From Deltaproteobacteria bacterium (GTDB lineage: Bacteria; Desulfobacterota; Binatia; UTPRO1): 57,999 nt of DNA. The translations under genes were made by a program, and so were the position numbers. Shown one piece after another: positions 44,161-52,564 of this stretch. Position 1 is the first letter of the stretch. Each line of letters opens with the position of its first letter. The stretch lies in NCBI GenBank assembly GCA_029262315.1, contig JAJCZP010000054.1:1-57999 (forward strand), read 5' to 3'. The notes below the pieces were generated by a model, which saw only the letters and a list, made by a program, of their open reading frames with translations, searched no databases and was not told the origin of the DNA.

Positions 44161-44616
44161 CTACGCGTTCGGTCGCTGCGGTAGCGTGATCAGCAGGTGG
44201 CGACTCATGTCGCCGACGAGGTCGATCGTCATGTGGCGCTCGGCGAACCGCCAGAGATTGTCGGCGCGGACGAAGCGGTCGCGATAGCGCCCCGAGACGA
44301 TGGCTTGCAGCGGGAAGTCCTCGAGTTGTTGGAGGACGGTGAAATACGCACGCGCGGTGGCGGTTCCCGCGTCGTCGTCGACGTCGATGACGACGTTGGT
44401 CGTCAGGTGCCGGGTCCGCGGCGTGCCGTCGGCATAGCGACGTACGCTGCCCGTGTAGAGCGCCAGCACCGCCTCCCGGCCCACGGTCGCGCCGGCGCCG
44501 TCGGCCGTGATGCGTCCATCCTCGAAGAGTGCGGCGACGCCGTCGAAGTCGCCGCCGTCGAGACGCTCGGCGTATCGGTACAGGAGGGTCTCTATTTGAG
44601 TGCGGCTGTCAGGCAT
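44161..44616 (-). CDS. SnoaL-like / NTF2-fold protein
   Basis: 151 residues of the NTF2-like fold: IETLLYRYAERLDGGDFDG, FEDGRITADG, RHLTTNVVIDVDDDAG, then a C-terminal FAERHMTID strand. This matches SnoaL_4-type proteins that act as aromatic-ring dehydratases/isomerases or ligand-binding proteins. ATG 44616 chosen; the frame continues upstream with no family match. Confidence 0.85.
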   Translation of the reverse strand: MPDSRTQIETLLYRYAERLDGGDFDGVAALFEDGRITADGAGATVGREAVLALYTGSVRRYADGTPRTRHLTTNVVIDVDDDAGTATARAYFTVLQQLEDFPLQAIVSGRYRDRFVRADNLWRFAERHMTIDLVGDMSRHLLITLPQRPNA

Positions 44617-44730
44617 GCCAGGGCAAGGAATCGTAGCCGCTTCTCGGTGCCCGTGGAAATCCTTGCCAGGCGGGCACGAACCTGACGGGATTCTGGCCTC
44701 ATCTCGGAGGGTCGGATACTGTGTCGCTGC

Positions 44731-45360
44731 ATGCCCTACGCAGCCGTCATCTTCGACATTGGTGGTGTGGTGGTCGGCTCGCCGCTGCACGCGATCGCCG
44801 ACTACGAGCGCGTGAGTGGAATTGCCCCGGGGACCATCAATCGCATCATCGTCAGCGCCGGTGCGGAGGGTGCGTGGGCGCGCCTCGAGCGCGGAGAGCT
44901 GACTCCGGAGGGTTTCTTTCCGATCTTCGATGCGGAATGCGCAGCTGCCGGCTGCGAGGCCTCGGGTCGCGTCATGATGACCGCGATGGCCGAGGCGACC
45001 GTGCCCCGGCCCGCAATGATCGCGGCGATCGACAAGATCCGTCACAGCGGTCGCAAGACCGCCGCACTGACCAACAACTGGAAATCGGGGCAGCCGGCGC
45101 TGGCGCCGCTTGCGGTCCACTTCGACGTGATCGTCGAGTCGGCGGTCGAGGGGGTGCGGAAGCCGGATCCGCGAATCTACGAGATCGCCTGCACGCGCCT
45201 TGGGATTGGCGCTGAGGATGCCGTCTTTCTGGACGACATCGGGACGAATCTGAAGGCCGCGCGCAGTCTCGGGATGACGACCATCAAGGTCGTCGAGCCG
45301 CAGGCCGCGCTGGCGGAGCTCGGTGCCGTCCTCGAATTGGACTTGGCGTTCGCGCCGTAG
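44731..45360 (+). CDS. HAD-IA family hydrolase (FDxGGV type)
   Basis: 209 residues. Motif I is FDIGGVV, with Gly where most HAD phosphatases have the second Asp, as in epoxide-hydrolase N-terminal-like and ACAD10-like members. Motif II LTNNW, motif III Lys in RKPDPRIYE, motif IV FLDDIGTNLKAA. Probable small-molecule phosphatase or related hydrolase; the missing second Asp may slow phosphate turnover. Divergent from the SnoaL-like gene. Confidence 0.88.
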   Translation: MPYAAVIFDIGGVVVGSPLHAIADYERVSGIAPGTINRIIVSAGAEGAWARLERGELTPEGFFPIFDAECAAAGCEASGRVMMTAMAEATVPRPAMIAAIDKIRHSGRKTAALTNNWKSGQPALAPLAVHFDVIVESAVEGVRKPDPRIYEIACTRLGIGAEDAVFLDDIGTNLKAARSLGMTTIKVVEPQAALAELGAVLELDLAFAP

Positions 45361-45414
45361 GACTTGCCCCGGCGGGCCGGAGCGGGGATAAGAAGACACG
45401 AGGAGGGGTTGAGG

Positions 45415-46287
45415 ATGGGGAGACTGAAAGATCGTCTCGTTGGCTGGACGGTGGCTCTTGCGGTGGTGTTTCCGCTGACCGTCGCCAATGCGCAGGACCG
45501 TGGTATCCAGCTGAGTCTCGACGGGACGCGGGTCCTGGTCAACAAGGACGTTGGCGAGGATCGCTGGGGTATCGCCCTCAACACGCTATCGCAGACCATT
45601 ACCGGCAACGTCTTTCCGGGCAGTGGCGGTGAGCCTATCTTCATCTTCTGCGAGCCCGAGGGTCTGGTGAATACCTGGAGTTGCCGCGGCTCCGGGCCGT
45701 GTGTGACGGCGACGTGCACCAGTCAGTACACGGATTTCGGCGTCGTGACCCTCCCGGCGGACTTCTTTTCGCCGCCCGGCTTCAACGATCAGTTCGCGGT
45801 GCCTTCGACGGCGCCCCCGGCGCGCGCGGCAAATGGTGCCGCGACCAACGGGTTTCAGGAGACGCCCGACGGCATGCACGTCCTGGTCAGCAAGGACATC
45901 AACGGCGAGCGGTGGGCGATCACGCTGAATCGCGATGATCGGACGCTCACCGGCAACGTCTTCTTTCCGGAAGGCGGCGACCCCGCGTTCGTCTCGTGTG
46001 GGCAGGATCTCGGTGGCTCGGATTCGTTCCGGTGCTCCGGGGCTGGACCGTGCGTGACCGACGGCTGCATGGATCAGTATAACCTGATCGGGACGGTCGC
46101 CCTGCCGGACGGTTTCTTCGGTCCGAGCACGTGTGGCAACTTCAAGGTTGAAGCGAGCGAGCGTTGCGAAGCCGATACGGCGTGCGTCTTGCTTTGTGGC
46201 GTCGATGTCGTGTGCGGACCCACGCCGATTCCATTACCCGGCCTGTGTTCCGACGACTGCTCAACCTGTCGGACTCTCAATTTCTAG
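45415..46287 (+). CDS. Secreted protein with two tandem ~85-residue Cys-containing repeats
   Basis: 290 residues from ATG 45415 with GAGGAGGGG upstream. Signal peptide about 1-27 (cut after VANA). Two repeats follow: first DGTRVLVNKDVGEDRWGIAL ... TITGNVF ... GPCVTATC ... VTLPADFF; second DGMHVLVSKDINGERWAITL ... TLTGNVF ... GPCVTDGC ... VALPDGFF. Each keeps the same Cys, Trp and Gly-Asn-Val positions. The C-terminus has closely spaced cysteines (CSDDCSTC). No known domain recognised. Confidence 0.82.
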   Translation: MGRLKDRLVGWTVALAVVFPLTVANAQDRGIQLSLDGTRVLVNKDVGEDRWGIALNTLSQTITGNVFPGSGGEPIFIFCEPEGLVNTWSCRGSGPCVTATCTSQYTDFGVVTLPADFFSPPGFNDQFAVPSTAPPARAANGAATNGFQETPDGMHVLVSKDINGERWAITLNRDDRTLTGNVFFPEGGDPAFVSCGQDLGGSDSFRCSGAGPCVTDGCMDQYNLIGTVALPDGFFGPSTCGNFKVEASERCEADTACVLLCGVDVVCGPTPIPLPGLCSDDCSTCRTLNF

Positions 46288-46296
46288 TGCCCCTGT

Positions 46297-46340
46297 GAGC
46301 ACAGGCGCATTGCGCCTGTGCTCCGATCGACGCTGCGCCC
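46297..46340 (+). repeat. Degenerate copy 3 of the dispersed element, probably also a terminator
   Basis: A perfect 13-bp stem with a single-base centre (46297-46309 with 46311-46323) runs into GTGCTCCGAT (46318-46327), identical to the first ten bases of the linker in copies 1 and 2. The second hairpin is missing. It lies ten bases past the secreted-protein stop, between converging genes. Confidence 0.55.
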
Positions 46341-46347
46341 GTCTCTT

Positions 46348-47604
46348 CTAGGAGGCGGCACGCGTGCGGGGGGTGTAGGTGGCAAGGGGGGCGGTCTTGC
46401 CTTTGACGTGGGCTGGGGTGCCGGCGGTGAAGGTGAAGGTGTCGTCGGCCCGCTGACGGGTTTGCTCGGAGACGAGTACGGGGACGCCCTGCGTCTTGGT
46501 GAGTGACTCGATGCGCGCGGCGACGTTGACGGTGTCGCCGATGGCGGTGTACTCGCGCCGGCGGGCCGCGCCGATGTCGCCGACGATGACGGGCCCGCTG
46601 TGGATGCCGACGCCCATGGCGAGGGGGCTATCGCCCCGACGCTCGCGGACCACGTTCAGGTCGGCGAGGGCGTCTTGCATCGCGAGTCCACAGCGGATGG
46701 CACGCGTCGCGTGATCGGGTTGCGGAAGTGGGGCGCCGAAGTAGGCCATCAGGCCGTCACCGAGATATTTGTCGAGGGTGCCGCCGTGGGCGAAGATCAC
46801 GTCCACCATACGCTCGTGGAATTCGTTCAGTAGGGCGACGACCTCGGCACTCGGGAGCGCCTCGGCGAGTGCGGTGAACGCCCGGATATCGCAAAACAGG
46901 ACGCTCACGTCGTGGGTGCCGCCGGCCGCCTCGGTATCGAGGCGTGCCTCGATCTCTTCGGTGACCTGGGGAGAAAAGTACCGGCCGAGTCGCTCGCGCC
47001 GGACGCGCTCGTCAGTGATGTGACGGACGAGATGGACGGCGCGGTCGCCGACCCCGGAGAACATGACGGCAGCGATCATGACCGTTGCGGCTGAGATGAC
47101 GGCGACGGTGACGTCGACACCGGTCATCAGGCAAAGCGCGCTGATGCAGGCCGCGCCGACCGCGGCCGTCGGATAGGTGTAGCGTCGCTCCAGGGTGAAC
47201 GAGGCGAGAAACACCAGTAGCAGGTAGTACGCGATGGCGTGCGCGGCGGTGGGGGCCGCGTCCTCTCCGTAGCCGGCGCGCTCGACCCGGGCGGACATGT
47301 CGAGCATCATCACCAACAAGAGGGGCATCTCGACGAGCGGCAGCGCCAACGCGCCCAGGCGTGCGACGCGATCCGAGCGTCGCCCGAGCCCGTAGATCAG
47401 GGCTGCGCCCATCCACCACGGCACGATCAGCAGCAGGGAGGGCCCGACGCCGAGGAACCCTGTGGCCGCGAGCCCTTGCGTCAGTGCGAGGAACACCGTC
47501 AGCATCAGCAGCCGGTAGCCGTTCAGGCGGCGCGTGCTGTCGAGGCGCTCGGCCGCGAGCGCGCGCGCCATCGCGTCCGATGTCGATGTCCCGGGTGTGC
47601 TCAC
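46348..47604 (-). CDS. Membrane class III adenylate/guanylate cyclase
   Basis: 418 residues from GTG 47604. Six membrane helices (about 30-185), then a class III cyclase domain: [16 protein letters not shown] with the first metal Asp, [16 protein letters not shown] with the second, and [16 protein letters not shown] with the transition-state Asn/Arg. It should make cAMP (or cGMP) at the inner membrane in response to a membrane or periplasmic cue. No HAMP domain is seen. Confidence 0.93.
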   Translation of the reverse strand: MSTPGTSTSDAMARALAAERLDSTRRLNGYRLLMLTVFLALTQGLAATGFLGVGPSLLLIVPWWMGAALIYGLGRRSDRVARLGALALPLVEMPLLLVMMLDMSARVERAGYGEDAAPTAAHAIAYYLLLVFLASFTLERRYTYPTAAVGAACISALCLMTGVDVTVAVISAATVMIAAVMFSGVGDRAVHLVRHITDERVRRERLGRYFSPQVTEEIEARLDTEAAGGTHDVSVLFCDIRAFTALAEALPSAEVVALLNEFHERMVDVIFAHGGTLDKYLGDGLMAYFGAPLPQPDHATRAIRCGLAMQDALADLNVVRERRGDSPLAMGVGIHSGPVIVGDIGAARRREYTAIGDTVNVAARIESLTKTQGVPVLVSEQTRQRADDTFTFTAGTPAHVKGKTAPLATYTPRTRAAS

Positions 47605-47723
47605 CCGACGAGACTATTCTGTTCGACCCCTGGTTCGCTACGCCGCGGTGCAACTAGCCGGCGTGAGGCGAAGCCGAGACTCGGCCGTGATCTCGGCAAA
47701 GCGCTGCTGCGTCTCTCCCCGTG

Positions 47724-47742
47724 TCCGGGGGATCATCCCGGA
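47724..47742 (-). terminator. Short hairpin after the Cys-rich protein gene
   Basis: TCCGGG (47724-47729) pairs with CCCGGA (47737-47742), two bases beyond the stop codon on the minus strand. No T-tract. Confidence 0.4.
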
Positions 47743-47743
47743 G

Positions 47744-48277
47744 CTACTTGCAGGCGGTGCGGCAGTTCTTCCCCGCGCCGACGCTGCCACCGGCGAGTTC
47801 GCAGTGGTCGGCCGAAGTCGTCAACTGACACTTCTTCAGGAGGCAGTCGTCCAGCGTGTCGCAACGCTTCTTCGATCCGGTGCAGGTGCCATCCTTGGTG
47901 CCGTCGCCAGGTGTCTTGTCGCCACGGCAATCGTGCTGTTTCGGGAGGCAGCAGGTGACGGCATCACCGCGACCGCACGCCGAGCGTGATGCCACACGGC
48001 GAATCTTTCCGACACACTTTCGGGGGACCGGGCCACACGTCTGGGTGCCGTCGGTGCCGGTTTCGCACTTGGCCATCGTTCGCAGGGTGCGGGTGATGCA
48101 GCGCACGTACTTCCCATGCGAGGGGAAGCCGTCGCACGGGCAGGCGCTCGTGAGTTGGGCCGCGATGGTGTCGTGGACCGCCTCGCAATCGGGACGTTCC
48201 GCCTGAGCGGGGGCGGGCGGGGCTGCCAGCAGCAGGGTCAAAGCGATAGCGCCGGTCAGCACTGAAAATCGGGTCAT
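47744..48277 (-). CDS. Secreted Cys-rich protein of unknown function
   Basis: 177 residues with a clear signal peptide (1-26, cut after APAQA). The mature part has about 18 cysteines, including CPCDGFPSHGKYVRC, a CC pair (TCCLP) and a basic tail. GAGGAGG precedes the ATG at 48277. Disulfide-rich exported protein; resembles the other secreted families here in style but has no shared domain that I can align. Confidence 0.82.
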   Translation of the reverse strand: MTRFSVLTGAIALTLLLAAPPAPAQAERPDCEAVHDTIAAQLTSACPCDGFPSHGKYVRCITRTLRTMAKCETGTDGTQTCGPVPRKCVGKIRRVASRSACGRGDAVTCCLPKQHDCRGDKTPGDGTKDGTCTGSKKRCDTLDDCLLKKCQLTTSADHCELAGGSVGAGKNCRTACK

Positions 48278-48310
48278 GATGTGGAGCCTCCTCGCGGTCG
48301 GTGTGGTCCC

Positions 48311-48340
48311 AATATCCTATGTCCGTGGGTACTCGGGCAA
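48311..48340 (-). promoter_or_regulatory. Possible promoter of the Cys-rich protein gene
   Basis: On the minus strand TTGCCC (48340-48335), an 18-base spacer, then GATATT (48316-48311), 34 bases before the ATG. Confidence 0.4.
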
Positions 48341-48436
48341 CCCCGCTCTTGCAGGGAGTGGGGGTGTTAATTGCGTGGCTAGGTGGCGTGCGAATGACGG
48401 AACTCTGACAGCTGGAGGCAGAAAACCCAATGATTT

Positions 48437-48450
48437 CCAGGCATGCCTGG
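48437..48450. promoter_or_regulatory. Perfect palindrome upstream of the XRE gene
   Basis: CCAGGCATGCCTGG is an exact 14-bp palindrome, 67 bases before the XRE start. A candidate binding site for that small HTH protein (inference). Confidence 0.45.
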
Positions 48451-48516
48451 TGGCATGTCAGTTGCTCCAAGCAGGACAGCAAGCATTTCACGACGTAGGC
48501 AAAGGAGCAACGCATC

Positions 48517-48726
48517 ATGGAAGCTACCAACATTCGCACGCTACGGCAGGACCTGGGTCTCACCCAGGAGGAGTTCGCGCACCGTCTCGGCATTACTGTC
48601 GCGACCGTGAATCGGTGGGAGAACGGCCACAACAGCCCGACCCGGCTCGCACGCAAGGCCCTGGGCGATCTGGCGGCCGAGCGCACGGCGCCTGGTCCTC
48701 CGCTCAACAACCCCAGCGAAGGCTGA
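48517..48726 (+). CDS. Small XRE-family HTH protein
   Basis: 69 residues, nearly all HTH: IRTLRQDLGLTQEEFAHRLG then VATVNRWENGHNSPT. No second domain. AAAGGAG precedes the ATG. It ends eight bases before the response-regulator gene, so the two are likely cotranscribed, joining a small DNA-binding protein to a receiver without its own output domain. Confidence 0.88.
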   Translation: MEATNIRTLRQDLGLTQEEFAHRLGITVATVNRWENGHNSPTRLARKALGDLAAERTAPGPPLNNPSEG

Positions 48727-48734
48727 GCAGGGGT

Positions 48735-49169
48735 ATGGCGGGGGGACCGGCTCCAGCGATGGACCGTCCCCTGCGCATCCTGCTGGTCGAGGACAATCCG
48801 GACGACGCCGAGATTACCCGTTTCGCCGCGGAGCGTACGGTCTCCGCCGAGGTGACGTTGATCTCGGACGGGGCGTCGGCACTGCGCGCGCTCGAGGGTG
48901 AACTCCTGCACGCGGGCAAGCGTCCGGACGTGATCCTTCTCGACATGCGGTTGCCGGGAGCGGACGGCCTCGAGATCTTGCGACACGTGCGCCGGCTGTC
49001 GGCGTATCGTGAGACACCGGTGATCGTGTTGACGACCGTCGGTGATGACGAAGCGACGATCCTCGACTGCTACGAAAGCGGTGCCAGCAGCTTCCTCGAA
49101 AAGCCAGCGACGAGCCAGCGGTTCGCCGAAGCGCTCAAGGTGCTGGCCAGCGCGGTCGTTCGCACTTGA
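48735..49169 (+). CDS. Single-domain response regulator (CheY/Rcp1-like)
   Basis: 144 residues; ATG 48759 is an alternative start. Receiver only: ILLVEDNPDDAEITRFA with the acidic pocket, phospho-acceptor Asp in DVILLDMRLPGADG, conserved Thr in VIVLTTVGD and Lys in FLEKPATS. No output domain. No histidine kinase is nearby. Confidence 0.92.
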   Translation: MAGGPAPAMDRPLRILLVEDNPDDAEITRFAAERTVSAEVTLISDGASALRALEGELLHAGKRPDVILLDMRLPGADGLEILRHVRRLSAYRETPVIVLTTVGDDEATILDCYESGASSFLEKPATSQRFAEALKVLASAVVRT

Positions 49170-49185
49170 CCGTCAGCTGACGCGG

Positions 49186-49327
49186 GGCTGACGACGGCCA
49201 GATGCCCGGCTGACGACGGCCGAGATGCCCGGCTGCTCGTGACCCGGGCGGCTGCCGCCTCGTGACCTTGGCGGCTACGGCCGCGCGACCTTAGCGGCTA
49301 CCGGGGCGCTGCCTTAGCGGCGGCCGG
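49186..49327. repeat. Imperfect 23-nt tandem repeats
   Basis: Two copies of a GGCTGACGACGGCC(G)AGATGCCC unit (49186-49207, 49208-49230) are followed by four units of a different 23-nt repeat (49236-49258, 49259-49281, 49282-49304, 49305-49327) that decay rightward. The last enters the end of the next, minus-strand gene. Contiguous, with no spacers. Confidence 0.7.
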
Positions 49328-49667
49328 GGCGTCCGGACCGGAAGTTCGCGAAGCTCTCGCTCCCCGGACGGATCGCTGTCGTATCGAAGAACTTGACGTC
49401 GCGTTTGCCGCCCCACATGCGCTCGCGCGTGCGCTTCACGCGCTCGCGGAGCAGGTGTCGGTCGCGGTCGTTTTCGCCCGCGCGCCGCAGTTCCTCGACC
49501 GAGATCTCCATCGACGCCTGGAGCGTGCCTTGGCTCAGCGTGAGAGCGAGAAGCGGATCTTGATTCGTCGGCCCGTCCTGAACCTGGTGCTGCATCTTTT
49601 TGTCGATGCTGCGGACGATCCGCTGCAGGTCGAGTTGGGCATCGTTCTCGAGATCTTGAACACGCAT
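49314..49667 (-). CDS. Small hypothetical cytoplasmic protein
   Basis: 117 residues, charged and helical (DLENDAQLDLQRIVRSIDKK, later LLRERVKRTRERMW), no signal peptide. GAGAGG lies about ten bases before the ATG. The C-terminal residues are encoded by the right end of the 23-nt tandem repeats. No family recognised. Confidence 0.65.
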   Translation of the reverse strand: MRVQDLENDAQLDLQRIVRSIDKKMQHQVQDGPTNQDPLLALTLSQGTLQASMEISVEELRRAGENDRDRHLLRERVKRTRERMWGGKRDVKFFDTTAIRPGSESFANFRSGRPGRR

Positions 49668-49820
49668 TCGTCGGACATCCTCTCAGCTTGGTAAGCGGGT
49701 CAATCTAGGGGCGGGGGGGCACCCTGTCAACCTGCGGGGGCCTCCATGGCCCCGGCCGCGTCTGGCGTGCCTGGGGGATCCCGGCATAATGCGTGCGAGT
49801 CTGGTCTTCGGGAGGTGACA

Positions 49821-50564
49821 ATGGCGACGCGATGGGTCGTGATGGCAGGGATGCTGGGCCTGGCGCTGGCCGGCTGTCAGCAGAGTGAGCGTCCAGTGCG
49901 GGAGCCAACCCCGCTCGATCTGACCACGGTCGGGACGATCGCGGGGGTCGTGCGCTTCGAGGGCACGGTGCCGGCGCAGGCGGAATTGCAGATCGGGAGT
50001 TCGGCGGAGTGCGCGGCGTTGTACGACGGCCCCGTCCTGGCGGGGGACGTGCTCGTCAAGGACGGGAAGGTGCAGAACGCGCTCGTGTATATCTCCAAAG
50101 GGCTCGGTGATCGCGTCTTCGCCGTGCCGGAGACCCCGGTTGTGATCGATCAGCGCGACTGCCTGTTCGTCCCGCGGGTGGCCGCGGCGCAGGTCGACCA
50201 GCCGGTCCGCTTCCTGAACAGCGACATGCTCGCCCACAACGTGCATGGCGTGCCAACCGAGGCGCGGAGCTGGAACTTCATGCTCGCGGTGAGGGGCGCC
50301 AGTCGCGACGCGACGATCGAGCGCGAGGAGCCCGCGATCGAGATCAAGTGCGACGTGCACCCGTGGATGAAGGCCTACCTCGGCGTGTTCGATCATCCGT
50401 ACTTCGCGGTGACCGATGCCGATGGTCGCTTCTCGTTGTCGCAGGTGCCCCCCGGCGACTACACCGTCACCGTCTGGCACGAGCGCTTTGGCTCCTCCGA
50501 CACGCACGCAACGCTCGCGCCGAAGAGCGCGCAAAACGTCACGTTCTTCTTTCGCGCGGAGTAG
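49821..50564 (+). CDS. Cupredoxin-like lipoprotein
   Basis: 247 residues from ATG 49821 with GGGAGG upstream. Lipobox LAGC. The later part has DMLAHNVHG and CDVHPWMKAYLGVF, which supply the His, Cys, His and Met ligands of a type 1 copper site. A carboxypeptidase-regulatory-like beta domain follows (ADGRFSLSQVPPGDYTVTVW). It probably carries electrons at the periplasmic face; the redox partner is unknown. Ends in a strong bidirectional hairpin. Confidence 0.85.
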   Translation: MATRWVVMAGMLGLALAGCQQSERPVREPTPLDLTTVGTIAGVVRFEGTVPAQAELQIGSSAECAALYDGPVLAGDVLVKDGKVQNALVYISKGLGDRVFAVPETPVVIDQRDCLFVPRVAAAQVDQPVRFLNSDMLAHNVHGVPTEARSWNFMLAVRGASRDATIEREEPAIEIKCDVHPWMKAYLGVFDHPYFAVTDADGRFSLSQVPPGDYTVTVWHERFGSSDTHATLAPKSAQNVTFFFRAE

Positions 50565-50614
50565 TCATCGTCGGGGCGTGCGTTGCGGCAGCGCGCCGCA
50601 CGCCCCGACGATGA
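50565..50614. terminator. Perfect 18-bp bidirectional terminator hairpin
   Basis: 50565-50582 pairs exactly with 50597-50614 around a 14-nt loop, starting at the base after the cupredoxin stop and ending 17 bases before the converging PuuD-type stop. Confidence 0.85.
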
Positions 50615-50631
50615 AGAGTCTGACGGCCGAC

Positions 50632-51390
50632 TTAGAAGCCGGGGACCTTCGCGGCCCGCGCGTAGATGTGGTTCACCAGTGCGAAGCCGACCAGCACGAT
50701 GATCGTGACGGTGATCGGGTTTGCCGCCCAGGTGGCGTGCTGGCTGGTCATCAGGAACAGCAGGGGCACTGACATGTAGGTGTTGTGCTTCGAACGCGAG
50801 CCCGCCAGCGCGACCAACGCACCGTCGGGCGCCTCGCCGTTCTTGATCGCCGTGATGATCTTCTGCTGCGCCGGCCAGATACGGAACCAGACGTTGAACG
50901 CCATAATGGTGCCGTACATCGCCCCCAGGTGAATGGCGTAGCCGCGGAAGCTGAATCCGGCAAAGGCGTCGAACAGGAAAAGCACGACGCCGGATCCCAC
51001 GATCCCGGCCCAGAAGCTCGCCTGCGGGTTCTTGAGCGGGCCGCTAAAAAGGAAGTCGTAGGCGAAGACCATCAGGAAGGTAACCGCGATCATGATGAGC
51101 GCGGGCCCACCGAATCCTTGCTCGGGTGCGGCGAGGACCAGCTTCGTGTGGTAGTACACCATCAGCAGGAGCAGCACGCCCGTAATCCAGGTGAACGCTG
51201 CCCCCCACCGAAACCAGTACAGCGCACGCGGCATCAACTCGGGGACGACCTTCTTCTTGGTTTCCGCGTCCATGGTTGGCGCGAACGCGCTATTCACCCA
51301 GTTGAAGAAGTACAGCAGGCCGACCCACAGCACACCGACGATGACGTGGATCCAGCGGATCAGCGACTCGACCATATTCATTACATCCAT
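50632..51390 (-). CDS. PuuD-type (Urate_ox_N-like) membrane protein lacking the cytochrome domain
   Basis: 252 residues from ATG 51390 with GAGGAGG upstream. About seven membrane helices. WIHVIVGVLWVGLLYFFNWV near the N-terminus and GYAIHLGAMYGTIMAFNVWF match the urate oxidase PuuD N-terminal family, but the C-terminal cytochrome c domain is absent. Conserved His residues in the membrane could hold heme (inference). No purine genes are nearby, so a urate role is doubtful. Confidence 0.85.
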   Translation of the reverse strand: MDVMNMVESLIRWIHVIVGVLWVGLLYFFNWVNSAFAPTMDAETKKKVVPELMPRALYWFRWGAAFTWITGVLLLLMVYYHTKLVLAAPEQGFGGPALIMIAVTFLMVFAYDFLFSGPLKNPQASFWAGIVGSGVVLFLFDAFAGFSFRGYAIHLGAMYGTIMAFNVWFRIWPAQQKIITAIKNGEAPDGALVALAGSRSKHNTYMSVPLLFLMTSQHATWAANPITVTIIVLVGFALVNHIYARAAKVPGF

Positions 51391-51596
51391 GCGAACGTAG
51401 CCTCCTCTGCGACACACACCCTCAGGGGCATCGCGGCTCGTGCTGTAAACGGCAGGCCCGATGGTGTCAAGGAACGCCTGGCCATATGGGGACTTGGCGA
51501 TCTCCGTCGCCGTGCGCCTGGTCTCCGCCTGGCGAGGGTGCGCGGCCCTGGCGGGATGCGCGACAGTGCGGTAGACGAAGGGTCGTTCACGCGTAT

Positions 51597-51685
51597 GGAG
51601 AGGTGGCCGAGTGGTCGAAGGCGCGCGCCTGCTAAGCGTGTGTAGGGTTCATCCCCTACCGAGGGTTCGAATCCCTCCCTCTCCG
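51597..51685 (+). tRNA. tRNA-Ser(GCU)
   Basis: 89-nt class II tRNA. Acceptor stem GGAGAGG pairs with CCTCTCC, discriminator G. D-loop GTGGCCGAGTGG; anticodon loop CTGCTAA (anticodon GCT, reads AGC/AGU); a variable arm of the long serine type; T-arm GGTTCGAATCC. No CCA encoded. Confidence 0.97.
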
Positions 51686-51784
51686 TCGTTCTTCTCGCGG
51701 TCGTGACGCGTCACCTTTGTGTCGGTGTAGTACGCGCGGATCGAGCCGATCATACGACAAAGCCGATCCCGCGCCTGATGCCGC

Positions 51785-51798
51785 ACGACGCGCGTCGT
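51785..51798. promoter_or_regulatory. Perfect palindrome upstream of a secreted Cys protein gene
   Basis: ACGACGCGCGTCGT is a perfect 14-bp palindrome, 126 bases before the next start. Function unknown; CpG-rich palindromes arise easily in this DNA. Confidence 0.3.
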
Positions 51799-51924
51799 CG
51801 GTAGCACCGCGATCTCGCGTGGGTTTCGGGGCGGCGCGTGCTGACGACGCCGCTGGCACCCGCGTTGCACTCAGGTCTCCAAGGCGGCTGACACAGCGCG
51901 ATCAACAAACAAAGGAGACTCTAT

Positions 51925-52368
51925 ATGCGTGCGACGGCGACGGTATCGATGGTGCTTCTGAGCGCGGTGCTCTTTGCCGGGTCTGTCAACGCGGAGTGTG
52001 AGCTCACATGTGAGGGGGAGTGTCGGCAGGCGGTGGTGATGTGCAAGCTCGGAGCCGCGTTGGAGGCGAAGGCGGACAAGATGGCGTGTCTGAACCAACT
52101 GAACGAAGGTTCGCTCGAGTGTCAGGCGAGCCATCACGGGGGGCAGCTCGAATGTTCGGAGCTGTGCCTTCCGGATCTTCGTGGATGCGTGCGTGAGGTG
52201 CGCGCGGCATTCAAGGAGTGTCGCACCGAGGTGCGCGCCGCGTTTGGTGAGTGCAGGGCCGAGGCTTCGGGGTGGGCGCAGGATTTCAGGGCCGAGTGCG
52301 CTGAGGCGAAGGCTGGGTGTATGGCCGAGTGTCGGGGCGTGCCGGTGGACGGCGGCGGGCTCGGGTAG
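51925..52368 (+). CDS. Secreted Cys-rich helical repeat protein
   Basis: 147 residues with a signal peptide (1-23, cut after VNA). AAAGGAG precedes the ATG. The mature part has regularly spaced cysteines. The C-terminal part has 11-residue repeats, EVRAAFKECRT and EVRAAFGECRA, preceded by GCVR and followed by more irregular cysteines. This suggests a helical rod or bundle locked by disulfides. No homologous family recognised. Confidence 0.8.
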   Translation: MRATATVSMVLLSAVLFAGSVNAECELTCEGECRQAVVMCKLGAALEAKADKMACLNQLNEGSLECQASHHGGQLECSELCLPDLRGCVREVRAAFKECRTEVRAAFGECRAEASGWAQDFRAECAEAKAGCMAECRGVPVDGGGLG

Positions 52369-52564
52369 CCCGCCCCGCCGGGAGGGTGTGCCGCTGCGCC
52401 TCGGCGGAGCGCCACCTCCCGGACCCGGGCCATCCGCCGAACTTGGCGGGGAGGTGGGTGACCCGGGGTTCCTCCGTTTCCACGACGGGAGGCAAGGTCC
52501 GAAAACGACCATGGTTCTCGTCCGCGCCGCGCTATAAGAGGCGGCATTGGAAGGGGAGGGACTC

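Noticed and set aside
49186-49327. CRISPR array
   Set aside because: Repeats are contiguous without unique spacers and no cas genes are present.
51649-51870. Minus-strand 73-codon frame ending GGIRTLGRG
   Set aside because: This ending is the well-known artefact of translating tRNA-Ser antisense.
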